Origin: Manis javanica
Taxonomy: Eukaryota > Chordata > Mammalia > Pholidota > Manidae
NCBI RefSeq assembly: GCF_040802235.1
Contig: NC_133158.1
Location: 38,196,001 to 38,260,000, forward strand
DNA length: 64,000 nt
Direction: 5' to 3'
Numbering within the stretch: the first letter of the stretch is position 1; every line of letters begins with the position of its first letter. The translations under genes and the position numbers were made by a program. The notes under the pieces are model-generated. The model was not told the DNA's origin, did not search any database, and was given only the letters and a program-made list of their open reading frames with translations. This document shows positions 24,430-35,999 of the stretch, piece after piece.

Positions 24430-25395
24430 CAGGCATGCACCCACAGAAGGCCCTTCTGACGCTGGAGCTCAATATTGTGTTAATTTATTATGCAGAACCC
24501 TTTGCCTCTGACCAGTTCAGGAAGGGAAGGCCTGCTCCCAGGGCCCCTTGGGGAGGGGAGCTGGGAGAAAAGGCAGAGGATGCAGGCGTGGGCTGCCCTT
24601 ATGGAGTGGTGGTCCTGGCTCATAGCTAAGGGGTTGAGGCAGTGGGGGGCGGCATGGGGGCGCCATATTGTGGGGGGCTCACTGGGTGGCTTCTGTCATT
24701 CCGGAGACATGGCCAAGAGACTGGTGAGCTCCGCCTCAGTATCTGCAGCAGCGGGGCTCAGAGCCCAGGGATGAGCTGAAGGGGGCCAGCCTCCAAGCCT
24801 GGATGAGTGCTTGTCACTGTGGGGAGGGGCAGGGACTTAGCCCCAGAGGATATTGGGCACTGACTGGGGACATTCTGGATGTCGCGGCTGGGGGCTGCTA
24901 CCCACCTCCGTGGTACAGGGCAGGAAAGCGGCCCCCACAGCAAGGAGTCCGCTGCTCAAATGTCAGCAGTGCGAGACTGGATCGCCGGCCCCCTCACCCC
25001 TCGGCCCCTCCACACCGCCCTTGCTGGACCTCCCGTCTGTGCCACAGCCCCCGGCAATCACCCACCTCCATCTCCAGAGCTGAGCCGAGAGCTCCTGGCC
25101 TTCCCTAGCGTTCAGCCCCGACACCCAACAGCGTAAGGCTGGTGGGCTCATCTACCCACATCTGATGAGCCCAGGCCCCTATCTCAGCGAAGGCGCCTCC
25201 AGCCGGCCCCCAGCCCGGACCAGGCTTGCCGTTTCCTTTGCCTCGTTGTCCGCATCCTTCGCTCAGTTCCACTTGCTGTGTCCTTCCTGGGTGTCCTGTG
25301 CTCTCCAGCCTGTCCTCCCACGTCCGCAGGTCTTGTGGTGGCTCTCTCCTGCTTAAAGTCTTGTAAAGACGCCTGCTTCTCCTGGGATGCCACGT
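24430..25395. other. GC-rich intergenic stretch
   Basis: GC-rich sequence with several chance open frames on both strands. None shows a recognisable domain or splice-compatible neighbour. Confidence 0.5.
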
Positions 25396-25530
25396 AGCTC
25401 TCCCTGTGCACTGTTCTGAGGACTTGGACAGCGTCCTTCCATCCCCCCACACCTACTGCCCCCATTTTACAGAGGAGGCTGCTGAGGTCCAGGGACGGTA
25501 AGGATGCACAGGCTGCCACTGCTGAGGGCG
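25396..25530 (-). repeat. MIR SINE fragment
   Basis: Reverse-complement MIR wording: GCACTGTTCTGAGGACTTGG, CCCCCATTTTACAGAGGAGG and CTGCTGAGGTCCAGGGAC. Confidence 0.65.
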
Positions 25531-25784
25531 GGTCCTGACGGACCTGTGCACATGGTCAGGCCTCTCTGACACCACAGGTCAAAGTCCCTAGTTTTTGCTG
25601 GTCTTCTTAGGGTGGTAAGTTAGGATATTCTGGGCTGTGTCCACTTCAGTGGACGTGTGCTGTCCCCTGACTCCCCACCGCCCCCTGCACATTCGTTGTC
25701 TACGCTTCTTTAGGATGCAGTGGATCTTTTCATTTAAGCAAGGTTAAATTCATACCTAATCTGATACTTTTGAAGCAAACAAAC

Positions 25785-27990
25785 ATTCCAACAACTTTGT
25801 GGAGATAAAATTTAATGCTCTAAAATTCACCTGATTTTCAGTGTATAGGCCAATGATTTTGAATAAATTCTGAGCTGTGCAGCCATCACTACAGGCCAGT
25901 GACAGGACATCTTCACCATCCCCAAATGATCCCTTGTGCCCACTGGCCCGTCCCACCCCAGCCCAGGCAGCCACTCACCTGCTGTCTTAGAGCTCAGCCT
26001 ATTCTGGACACCACACATAAATACAATCATACAGTATGTCACTTTTATACATTTGGCTTCTTCCACTGAGCAGGATGTCCTCAAGGTTCATCCCCATTGT
26101 TGCCTGTGCCAGCACTTCACTCCTTTTTTTGGCTGAGTAATCTATCATCTGGCCCATTTAATAGCACATTTTTATTTATCCATCCATCAGTTGATGGGCA
26201 TTGGGCTGTGTGTTACCTTTTGGCTATTATTATGGCAGCTGCTAAGAACATTCATATCCAAGTCTCCAATATTCATCCAAGAACATTCATATCCACATGT
26301 AGACCTGTGTTTTCATTTCTCTTGCAAGAAGTGAGAAAAGGAATTGTTGGGTCATGTGGTCAATTTATGTTTAACTCTTTAAGAAACCAAACCTTTTTAC
26401 AAAGTGACTATCCCAATTTACATTCCCAGTGGCAATATATGAAATTTCCAGTTTTTCCATATCCTTGCCAACAGGTCTTTATTATAGCCATTTAGTGGAT
26501 ATAAAGTAGTATCTTACTGAGGTTTTAATTTCTAGTCTTCTAGTGACTAACAATACTGAGAATCTTTTAATGTGCTTATTAGCCAATCATATACTCTGTT
26601 TGGTGAAAGGCCTATTCAAATCCTTTGTCCATTTTTTAATTGGGTTGTTTTGTTTCCTTATTATTGGGCTGTGAGAGCTCTTTATATATTCTGGATTCTT
26701 GTTTTATCACATATATGCTTTGAAAGCATTTCCTCCCAGTTTGTAGCTCATCTTTTCATTTTCATAATGGTGTCTTTCAAAGTGCAAAAATTTGAAATGA
26801 AATTTTTGAAGTGTGAATTTTTGATGAGGCCTAATCTATCAGTATTTCCTTTTATGGCTTGTGATTTTGGTATCTTATTTAAAAATGGTGCCTCACCTAA
26901 AATAACGAAGGCTTTTCTCCTCTTTTTTTATCCCTTTAGAAGGTTTATAGTTTTAGCTCTTATATTGGAGTATATGATCTGTTTTTAATTTTGTGTACGA
27001 TGTGAAGCAAGCATCTGAATTGATCTTTTGGCCTGTGGATATCCAGTTGTCCCAGCTTTTTTCTAGTGAATTGCCTGGCACCTTTGTCAAAAATCAACTT
27101 GTCACATAAATTTAAGCACAGAAGGATTCTCGATTCTGTCCCATTGGTCTGCATGTGTATCCTTATCTCAGAACCAAACTGTCTTGATTACTGTAGCTTT
27201 GTAGTAAATTTTAAGTGTCGGTCCTCCAACTTTGTTTTTTTTTTCGAGATTGTTTCAGCTGTTTTATATCCTCTAATTTCTATATAAATTTTAGGCTCAG
27301 TTTATCAGTTTCTGCAAAAACAAACAGGTTGCTGGGATTTTTTATAGGATTGCTCTGAATTTATGGATCACTTTGGAGAGTGTTTCCATAGTAAGGCTTG
27401 GTCTCCATGAACATGGAATTGATACAATCTTCTTTAATTCCCCTCATAATGTTTCATAGCTTTCAGGGCACAAGTCCTGGACTTCTTTTGCTAAATTCAG
27501 TCCTGAACATTTTATTCTTTTTGATGCTATGATGAATTAAACTGTTTTCTTAATTTCATTGTTATTATTCATTGCTAGTGTACAGAAGAGTACAACTGAT
27601 TCTTTAATATCAATCTTGTATCCTGAAACCTTGCTGAACCAGCTTAGTGGTTTAAGAGGTTTTTCTCATGGCTTCTTCAGGATTTTCAACACACAGGATT
27701 GTGTTGTCTACAAATAAAGATGGTTTTACCTCTTCTTTTTCCAATGTGGGTCACTTTTTTCTTCCTGACTGCACTGGCACGATCCTCTAGTACATTGGTG
27801 ACTAGGGGTGGTGCAAATACACATCCTTTCTGATCTTAGGGGAGCTCATTCAGTGTCTCCCTATTGAGTGTTATGTTAGCTGTAGGTTTCTCTTGAATAC
27901 CCCGTACTGAAGTGAGACAGAATCCTTCTATTCCTAGTCTGCTGAGAGATCTTGTTATTAAAGGGTGTTGGATTTTGTCAAGCAAAATTT
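25785..27990 (-). mobile_element. Old L1, 3' half (L1M type)
   Basis: Minus-strand ORF2 and 3' UTR. Examples are TTGGCTGAGTAATCTATCAT at 26129, TTTTTAATTGGGTTGTTTTG at 26632, GCTCTTTATATATTCTGGAT at 26677 and GTGTTGGATTTTGTCAAGCA at 27965. No open frame of length remains. The right edge at about 27990 is abrupt. Confidence 0.88.
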
Positions 27991-27999
27991 TTTCTGGCT

Positions 28000-29935
28000 G
28001 CTAAATGTGAGTTTTTGAAAGCAAACAAATTTGAAGATTTAGGTATCTTTTTTTAACTTTCCTGATGGTTACTAAATCATTGAATTTCAGAACTATAAAA
28101 TTCATTTAGCCTTGTGTCTTCAAAATTTGTCACTCATGATTTTTGCCATAGTCGTTTTCACCTGTATTACTAACTCACTGATATGTGTAAATCAGCTCAC
28201 TTAAGTACATGTATTTTAAAAAGGAAACCTGTTATCACACATGAAAACCAGTCTTATTTGCCTAAAGAAAAGATATGATAGCATAAAAATAATACGGGCC
28301 TCCGGGTTAAGATGGTGTTTTGAAAACAAATGTGATGATACCCCCTACCCAAACCCTCTGAAATTGCAGTAAAGGGATGTGTTATTGAAGCACAGACTCC
28401 CAGGGAGGGGGCAGGAGCCCCGGTTCCGACTGCGGGAGCCTGAGGGTCTGTGGACAGCAGGACGGGTGTGACCAAGTCTGTGACCCGGAGGAGAGGGGTC
28501 TTGGATTTCCTGGCCAGAGCGGTGAGCTGAGCTGACAGACACGGCGGGCACCTCAAAGGCAGGGATACTGCCCTCTGGGACGGGGGCTGGTGTGGAGGGG
28601 ACTTGGGAAGCAGCTACACCCTCAGATCGCCAGCCCCCCACACCCGGCAGGTAAGCGCTGGCCCCCACCGCTGCGGAGGCCCCCACCGCTGCGGAGGCAT
28701 GCACTCTGGGGAGCATGGGGCCACAGCCCCCTCAGAGGAATGGAGAGACTAAACAGACCTGGGTGCTGCGGGCTGACTTCAGGCCCTCTTCAGCTGCTAG
28801 CGGGGGAACTGGCCAAGGCCTTTATGGGGGGTCTGAGCAGCTAGGAGGAAAGGCCTGGGGAAAGTGGTTCTGGCCCTGGGGTACAGCAAAAGATAAGAGA
28901 GGGGAACACTTGCTCGGGTGTAAAGCTGTGAGTAATGAACTCTGATTTAACCACAAGTTCTCAGGGAACCACTCTGGGGAGGTGAGAGGGACAGTGGAGA
29001 GGGTGGACTTGTGAGAGCTGATGAGGTGAGGGGCAGGGAGAAGGGGGTCTTGTGAGAGCTGAGCCCACATCTCTGGCTGCAATACGTGGTGGCTGGACTG
29101 GAAGACCAACGTGCTGATGTAGAAGGGCTGGAAGGAAGAGCTGGGCCCACAGGTCGCGACCGCAGAAGGGGAGTCAGGGGAGCACAAGGCCGCGCAGGGG
29201 CGCTGGCACTTTGGGAGAGCCTCTGAGGGACGCCTGAGTCCGTAAATTATGTGCATGCTTTACTTGTACAAAATAATGTGCCAAATAATACATTCACAGA
29301 CCTGTGTACTCGAAAACAACTTTCTTACGGAGAAGGGGAGCTGTCACATTAACCGGCGAGCAAGAGGGTATTTGGCAGAACGTTGCCTGAGTGGCTGAGA
29401 GTAGCTGGATTTGGGCTTTGGACTCTGCTGCGGTCAGGTCCAGCCAAGCAAGTCCTGCAGCAAAATGATTGTGCCGGGCATCCTGTTCGTCCTCCCAGCC
29501 CCTTCTCCACTCGCCCTGGGCCTCATCGCCAGGACCTCACTGGGTCCACCCAGCGGGAAGCACCTGCGGGAGGCCAGAGACCAGCAGGGCCAGAGCCCTG
29601 CACACTGCGCCCTCCGCATGTGACCCTGGGACCCCTGCACCCACACCTGCCTGAGTGCGTCCCTCCCGGGGCTGGCCGGCTACCTGCTGTTTCCTGCCAG
29701 AGCCTTGGGCTGCATGCGCTTTATTTCAAGAAGCCCTCTAGAGCGAGCTCTGGAATCCCCCAAGATCTGGGTGTGCCTGCCTCTCCGGCAGCCTTGCAGG
29801 CGGGGGGGAGGAGGGCGTGGTTGCGTTCTCTCGGAACAAACCTCACGGTCATAATGCTGGAGTAACAAACCGAAAGGAAAAACTGTTAAACAGGAAGCAA
29901 CAGGTTTGGCCCGCGCTGGAGAGGTAACCTCTGTG
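28000..29935. other. Intergenic, partly GC-rich
   Basis: An AT-rich segment (28000-28300) is followed by GC-rich sequence. It contains a perfect 18-bp tandem duplication at 28661-28696. No gene is recognised. Confidence 0.5.
28661..28696. repeat. Perfect 18-bp tandem duplication
   Basis: GCCCCCACCGCTGCGGAG occurs twice in direct succession. Short, probably replication slippage. Confidence 0.9.
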
Positions 29936-29939
29936 CCTG

Positions 29940-30240
29940 TGCTGGGTATGACGCTGCAGAGACTCTGGGGCCGAATGTGGGCTCAGCGCTGCGCCCAGTT
30001 CCTCGCTCCGGCCCAGCGGGAAGCGGCGGCCGCCCCGACTCTCTACAAGCGGCTGCTCTGTTTCCTCGCCGCCACACGGTGGCACCAGGGAGCCAGCTTC
30101 TCCGCTGGAAGCGGGGCTGAGCATGCGCGGCGCGGGCCGAGGTTCTGGGTGAGGCGCGCCGTCGGAGGGCTCCCGACCACAGCTTCTCCGCCCCAGCGCC
30201 GCTTCACTCGTTTCCTACCTGTAAAATCCACTTAATTGGC
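29940..30240 (+). promoter_or_regulatory. CpG-rich patch, candidate promoter
   Basis: A roughly 300-bp stretch is dense in CpG compared with the surrounding sequence. It contains an NRF1-type motif GCATGCGC at 30121-30128 and several GC boxes. It lies about 3.7 kb upstream of the first C3orf22 coding exon on the same strand and could supply a 5' non-coding exon. An open frame of 95 codons starts at ATG 29948 but resembles no protein I know. The strand and promoter role are inference. Confidence 0.35.
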
Positions 30241-30309
30241 GAAAATCTCCATGACTCGAGGGTCCCACACTTGAGTGCCTTCAGCGCCAGGCGCTAACGC
30301 AGTCAGGAA

Positions 30310-30690
30310 AGCACAAGCCCATCTGTGTATATCAGGGTAAATGCACAACATAAAGTAACCATTTAGAAGCATACAGTTGAGTGGCATTCACAATGTCATG
30401 CAACCAGCACCTCCAGCTAGTTCCACAACGTTTTCATCGTCCCGAAGAGAGACCCTATGCCCATCAGACACTAACTCCCTGTTCCCCACTCTGCCTGGCG
30501 CCTGGTAATCTCTACTGCACTTTCTGTTTCTATGAATTTGTACTCCACACGTTTCATGTAAGAGGAATTGCACGATATTTGTCCTTTTGTGAATGGCTTC
30601 TTTCACTTAGCCTGACATATTTGAAGTCCATGTTGCAGAATGTGTCAGAACTTCCTTCCTCTTAAGGCTGAATAAAAATCCATTGTCTAG
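30310..30690 (-). mobile_element. Old L1, 3' end fragment
   Basis: Reversed L1 3' UTR and terminal ORF2: CATTCACAATGTCATGCAAC, TGTACTCCACACGTTTCATG, TTGTGAATGGCTTCTTTCAC and GGCTGAATAAAAATCCATTG. Confidence 0.75.
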
Positions 30691-30869
30691 TCAGACCTCT
30701 CCTGATGAACACTCTTCTTTAGTGCTTGACGGTCAGGCTGGGAAGGAGGCAGATGCATGAAAAGCAAAGCTAACTGAGTCCCCTTCCTGCCCTCATGGGT
30801 CTGCCAGTCCTTGGAGCAACGGTCAAGTCCTGTAAGCAACTGAGACATGTGCCAACACAAAGCAAGGAT

Positions 30870-30990
30870 CCTCAGGAAGTCCTCATGTCTGTTCCCTGCA
30901 GCCACCTGCCTGAGGAACTGTCCCTTCCTGTTAGAAGTACAGAAATCAAGGCTCAGAAATGGCCATCTGTCCAGGGCAGAGATCACATGA
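30870..30990 (-). repeat. MIR-like SINE fragment
   Basis: Wording such as CCTCATGTCTGTTCCCTGCA, AAATCAAGGCTCAGAAATGG and CAGGGCAGAGATCACATGA resembles reverse-complement MIR. Diverged. Confidence 0.45.
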
Positions 30991-30999
30991 TTGCCTCTC

Positions 31000-33180
31000 T
31001 CGCCCATGGCCAGTCTCACCATGTGACAGCCCCCTCCTCTCAGGACTCAGGGGACCCCCGTCTCTGCGCAAGCTCTCAATGTCCTTGGCCACAGCCCATG
31101 CTCAGGACACAGACCCACGCTTTCCTGCTGCTCATTTTAAGCCATTGTTGCCAAGATGGGAGGACCCCCGGGCCCAGAGAAGAATCGGGAAAATCTACAT
31201 TGAGAGTGAAGGATTTGGGCCATCTGCTTGGCACTCTGGGTCCTGCACAGCCCCTTCACTAGAATCAGAACCCAGGTCCTGCTCCCTGGGCCCTGACCTA
31301 ACAGCTCTGCCTGTGTTTGCAAGCATGAGTAAAGCCCTAGACATCAGGGCAGAAAGAGAGCTTGATTCTGACATCACTCCCTCCTCTCCTCTCCTGCTGG
31401 TCTCACTTGCAGGCAGCGGTCCTGGCTGGGGGGCTCTCTGCCCGGTTGGCCAGCTGTGGCCCAGCAGCCCCTAGCCTCATGGAGCCCTCATGGGCGCCAG
31501 GACTGTTCTGAGCATTCAGCAGGCAGCACTCGCAGGGTCCCCTTCAGATGGGACACGGAGGCCTAAGGCCGCACAGATGACAGTGGCCTGGACCGAGAGA
31601 CAGAACATTGGCCATCAGAGCCCACGTCCTAAACCCTCACACTCCCCTGGGCTCGAACCCTCGTCTCCATGCTTACTGGGCTGTCCTGGGGCTCAGGTCA
31701 AAGTCAGCCAGGAAAGGAGCTTTTCTGCAACCAACCTGAGGTTCCAGCTCTTTCTGGGCTCTCTCTCCTGTTTCCAGACTGCATGGGAGGAGCCCTGCTA
31801 CTGAATGTGCCTGAGGACGCTCGGCCCGGGGTGCTGGGGACACCTGTACCCACCAGCTGCGTATCCACAGCCTCTCCCTCAGCCAGAGGGGCTTCAGATC
31901 CTGTGCCACATGGCTCAGCAGCTATGGTGTCACTGACTGTGACCTCAGGGACTTCTGATGTCACAATGAGCCTGTGGGCCTGGCCCACAGGAGCCCTGGC
32001 TGGCGGCAGGCCAGCTTCCACCCTTCCGCCATCACAGAGGGCAGCTTGTGAGTAGCCCAAAGCCTGGATGGAGCTTCTTCCCAGCTGGAGGCTCTGGGTG
32101 CCTGGGTGTGTGCCTCTCTATGTCCTTGAGCCTCCCAGGAGGGCGCCGCAGCCAGGGCCCTGCCTCCACGAGTCCTCACCCTGCTGGGAGCAATCTTGGG
32201 GGGCAGGGGGCACATCAGATCTCACACTTGGTGTCTTACAGGCACCAGGGCACTCTGACCCAGACCCACTGCCAGGCACTGGGGAGGCCGCCTGTGTAGC
32301 TGGGAAGGACTGCCCTGAGGCGGTTTGGGAAGCAGCAGGTGTGTGTGTGTATGTGCATGAGCTTGCATCCAGACAAAATTGGGTAGATGTCTCATTAGCT
32401 TTCTCCCCCTCAACCGAGTTCCAGCAGCTCCTACGGTTGCTGGGGAGGAGGCCCGTGAGGTGTGAGTTCCCCAAAGCAGAGCCTGGGGCCAGCTGCAGGT
32501 GCAGATGGGTCACTCCCAGGAGGCACTGGCAGGGAGTGGGCCATGGGAGGGGAGGGAGATGCTCAGAGTGTGGGCAGCCCAGCCCAGCCCCACTGTGTCC
32601 TTTGGGTGGTGGTGCAGAGCACACCTCTGTGCTGTCCCATCTGAGGGGCGAGGCAACGGGGCTGTTTGTCCACAACTCAGGGCCGCCTCGCCTGTGTGGG
32701 GGCCTGGCGCATTCCCACAGCCAGAAGTGCCCTCAGAGCTGCAGACGGGGCCCCCGGTGTGGAGGTGGGGTAGGGTATAGGCGTGGGGCACTGACAGCAT
32801 CTGCTCTAAGCCCCAGCCTGACACCAGGGCCTCAGCCAGCCTGGGCACCTGCTCCTGGGGGCTTTGCACACTGGAGCCAGCCCCCTGCTGAACTTCACCT
32901 GTCAGCTTAGGGATCAGACGTGGAACTTGAGGTGCTGGCAGGCGGTCAGCATCGTCACAACCAGCTTTAAGGGCACGTGTTGATGGCACAGTGGCTGCTT
33001 AGACCACAGTGAGGCTGCATAAGCATGGCCACAGGCCGGCAAGGATCAGGGGGTCTGATGGCCAGTGGGACCCCAGTGCTCAGACCTCAACCCACCTGCT
33101 CTCAGCTCTGCAGTGCACTGGGCACTGTAGGAAAGGCAGAGTCTCTGGTACGCTGCTGGGGGTATGCAAACGGCACAGCC
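31000..33180. other. Intergenic GC-rich stretch, no gene supported
   Basis: Long chance open frames exist (one of 280 codons at 32068-32910), but overlapping frames on both strands are equally open and none resembles a known protein. A short (GT)n tract lies at 32338-32349. Confidence 0.55.
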
Positions 33181-33184
33181 AGTC

Positions 33185-33650
33185 TGGGGAGTCACTGGGA
33201 AGTTCCTTTGAAAACTAAAATTAGATTTACCGGAAGCCCCAGCAATCATATATTCCAGAGAAACTAAATTTATTTTTATTCAGAAACTTGTACATGAATA
33301 CTCATAGCAGCTTTATTTGTAATAGCCTCAAACTGGGAACAATGCAAATGTCCTTCAATAGACAATAAACAAGAGTGGTACATCCCTGCCATGGAATACA
33401 ACTCAGCACTAAAAAAGGAACCCATTGATACACACAACAACTGGGGCGATTCCATCTATGTGACATTTGGGAAATCACACAATGGAGATGAGCACAGATT
33501 AGGGGTTGCCAGGGTTGGGGGCGGAGGGCAGTGTGGCATGAGAGCCTGGTGGAGGCTGTTCAGCTGAGGATCATCCAGATTGGTGGGAACATGAAGCTGT
33601 ACATGTGACAAAAGCGCATAGAACTAACACACACACACACACACACTCAC
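33185..33650 (+). mobile_element. Old L1 3' end with (CA)n
   Basis: Plus-strand L1 3' terminus: TCATAGCAGCTTTATTTGTA, CTGCCATGGAATACAACTCA, TGACAAAAGCGCATAGAACT, ending in a CA microsatellite at about 33628-33650. Truncated at the 5' end. Confidence 0.85.
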
Positions 33651-33855
33651 ACTCTAGAGCATGTATGGGACAGTGTGGTGAGGCCAGGGCACTGGGTGAT
33701 AGGCCAGTGTGACCCAGCCCTCACTCAGCCCTGTGAGGCCCCCAGGGTCCCCTCTGAGGTCAAGGTCACTGTGGTCCCAAGGGGAAGCCACATGCTTATC
33801 CTGGTCCAGGTCCCAACCTCCCCGGTTTTGATGGGCCTCCTCTTGTCTTCCAGCC

Positions 33856-33882
33856 ATGACTGAAGGGCGAGCCAGAGTTTAG
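33856..33882 (+). promoter_or_regulatory. Upstream ORF before C3orf22
   Basis: If the exon begins after the strong acceptor CTTGTCTTCCAG (ending 33853), its first ATG (33856) opens an 8-codon frame, MTEGRARV, closing with TAG at 33880-33882. That is 11 nt before the main ATG. Such a uORF would lower translation of the main frame or require reinitiation. Confidence 0.5.
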
Positions 33883-33893
33883 CCCCTCCTGTG

Positions 33894-33979
33894 ATGGACT
33901 CAAAGGCCCCCAAGAAGTACTACCAGTATAAGAGCAGGAACAAATCCCAGGAGAAATTTGCCAGGAAGTTTCCGTACAG
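33894..33979 (+). CDS. C3orf22: C3orf22 orthologue, coding exon 1
   Basis: This exon encodes MDSKAPKKYYQYKSRNKSQE and onward to KFARKFPY plus two bases of a split Arg codon, followed by the donor AG|GTACAG. It resembles the start of human C3orf22, which I recall as MDSSACKKSHQSKKW with QENFAKKFPYR. That is a small basic protein of unknown function with testis-biased expression. The ATG is preceded by an in-frame GTG, but ATG 33894 aligns with the human start. The exon probably starts at 33854. The phase fits exon 2. No domain is recognised. Confidence 0.82.
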
Positions 33980-34099
33980 GTACAGCACCCCCAGACCCCT
34001 AGGGCCAAGTCCTGGCTCCCTCAGGTCACCTCCCTCGAGCATGTCCGGGGTACATGGGCTGGAGCTGGGGGAAGGTTTCTCATCACTGGGAATTCTCTG

Positions 34100-35585
34100 A
34101 GCAGCTCTGTGTCAGTCTGGGTCCCCCTTCCTCACCCTCCATCCCGACCTGAGCTGAGGGCCTCTAGATAGGTGCCCGGGACCCCAGCCTCTTCCCTCTG
34201 CACAGGTGACTCTCTCATGGGACCCACCTGAGGAGCGCACCTGTAAGCACCTGCCCCAGGAAGGTGTGGTGGGATCGCCTTGCAGCGGGGGTGGGGTGGG
34301 GATAGTTTATAAAGCCCCAGGGCACTCTGGAACCAGCAGAGACCACAGGCCAGGCAGCTCAGGGCCCTGAGGCAGCAGCAGCCAGTCACTGAAGGTGTTA
34401 CACAGGAAGGCTGGGTCCTGGGTCCCACCAGCAGCAGGGCTGATGGTCCTGGAAAAAGTGCAGTAAATTGGAAGGTTCTGGGTGGTTCTCGCTTCCTGAA
34501 AATCAGCTCAGAGTTGGGGTGGGGATGGGGAGAGAGCCATCACCACACTGCTGGCCAAATAAACACTGGTCATCTGAGAAATGTGACTCCATTAAGCCAA
34601 GGTGCCCATCCACCCAAACAGCCAGAGGGTGGAGGGACAAGCAGGACGCGAGTGACAAAAGGCTGGCTTCCAGAGGAATTCCTGCAGGTCTCTGGGGCAC
34701 TGCGCAGAGCCTTGGAGGGAGCTACATGCAACAAGACATCCATGTGGCCAAACAGGGCCCCATCTGGGAAGGCATCTGAGACCACATGTGCAGGGTGGGC
34801 AGGAAGGGGGTGTCTGGCGATGCCAGGGTGCACAGTCACCAGGTCCCGAGGTGTCTCGGGGAGCAGCACCCACCTCTTCTGGACCTCAGTTTGGTGACCT
34901 GCAACCTTGCCGTGGCCCTCCTGGTGGTCGCACCATGCTGCTCCATCGGGTGAACTGGGACACTAGGCTGTGCAGCTCATAGGGGCCATGCAATGGTCGT
35001 GTGTGAAGAGCAACCAAGCTAGGGTGGAAGGGGAGGCCGTGGTCACCCCCAGGGAAGTGCTTTGTGGTCCCTGAGGGCCAGTGTGGCCCCAGCCTGCCAC
35101 CCACGGGGCGAGGTATCTGCTCTCTGGAGCCTGGGGCCATCTCTGAACCCTGAGTGGCTGCTCAGACGAGGCCCGCAGAAGGCCGGCCTGGCCTGCTGCA
35201 CTCTGGCCCTCTTCTCCCAGACCCGCAGTTGCCTCCACCACCCGCAAGCAGCCTCTGGCAGCTCCCTCTCACCTGGACGTGCTCCTCTCGCACCTTCACC
35301 CAGGAGGGAGGCCGGCCAAAGGAGGGCTCCTGGCCGCCCTGAGCTGAGCCTTCCAGAGAGGACAGGCCCCACTGCACACCTGGACTGGGCAGGGGAACCG
35401 AACAGCTGTCCTCAGGAGACCTGAGTGACGGTCTCACACCCCTGCTCTATCACCGTGCCGCAGATGCTGTCCCGTGAGGCAGATGCACATGGCACAGGGT
35501 GTCTGGCCCTTAGCTTAAAATGGGAGGAACCTAAAACTTGGGGGCTAAAATGGAAGAAGCCAAGTGCCAGGTCACTTGGCTACAC
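34100..35585 (+). other. C3orf22: C3orf22 intron 1
   Basis: GC-rich intronic sequence. Open frames on both strands are chance products; no repeat is firmly recognised before the MIR at 35590. Confidence 0.6.
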
Positions 35586-35589
35586 TGGC

Positions 35590-35735
35590 TGAATGTGGCT
35601 CTGGAGCCGACTGCCAGCCACATCCCAGCTCTCACTTCCTGGCTGTGTGACCTCAGGCAAGTCATTTAACCTCTCTGTGCCTCAGTGTCCTTATCTATAA
35701 AGTGTGGGTAACCATACCTACCTCAGTGTGGTTGT
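35590..35735 (+). repeat. MIR SINE
   Basis: Sense MIR inside C3orf22 intron 1, about 130 nt before exon 2: CTGGCTGTGTGACCTCAGGC, AAGTCATTTAACCTCTCTGT and GCCTCAGTGTCCTTATCTAT. Confidence 0.88.
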
Positions 35736-35861
35736 GACTTGACACATGGGTTATGTTGGTAAAGCAGAGCAGTGCCTGCAAATAGAACTTCCATATGAGA
35801 GCAGCTCCCTCCTGTGGCCAGTGGCCACAGTCCTCCTAAAGATGCCAAGTGCCCTTTGCAG

Positions 35862-35993
35862 GTTCTCTTGGCTGATGGAGCACGACCCAGAGTCCCTGCA
35901 GCCCTGGACAGGCACAAAGACAGACAGCTTGCTGCAGAAGCAGCTGCCCCTGCAGAAGATGTTGGTGCCAGCGAGATCCATCCCCGTCAGAGG
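35862..35993 (+). CDS. C3orf22: C3orf22 orthologue, coding exon 2
   Basis: Bounded by the acceptor TTTGCAG and the donor AGAGG|GTGAGT, 132 nt. It completes the split Arg, then reads [15 protein letters not shown], followed by [17 protein letters not shown]. The last block is nearly identical to the human LPLQKRLVPTRSIPVRG, the most conserved part of the protein as I recall it. It leaves two bases of a Gly codon for exon 3. Confidence 0.85.
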
Positions 35994-35999
35994 GTGAGT

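Noticed and set aside
28661-28696. 18-bp tandem duplication as a functional element
   Set aside because: Two perfect copies are easily explained by slippage; nothing around it suggests a role.
30060-30095. Possible CTCF-type motif in the CpG-rich patch
   Set aside because: Only partial agreement with the core motif; cannot be supported by eye.
32068-32910. 280-codon open frame on the plus strand
   Set aside because: GC-rich stretch where several frames on both strands are open. No domain, no similarity I recognise, low-complexity composition.
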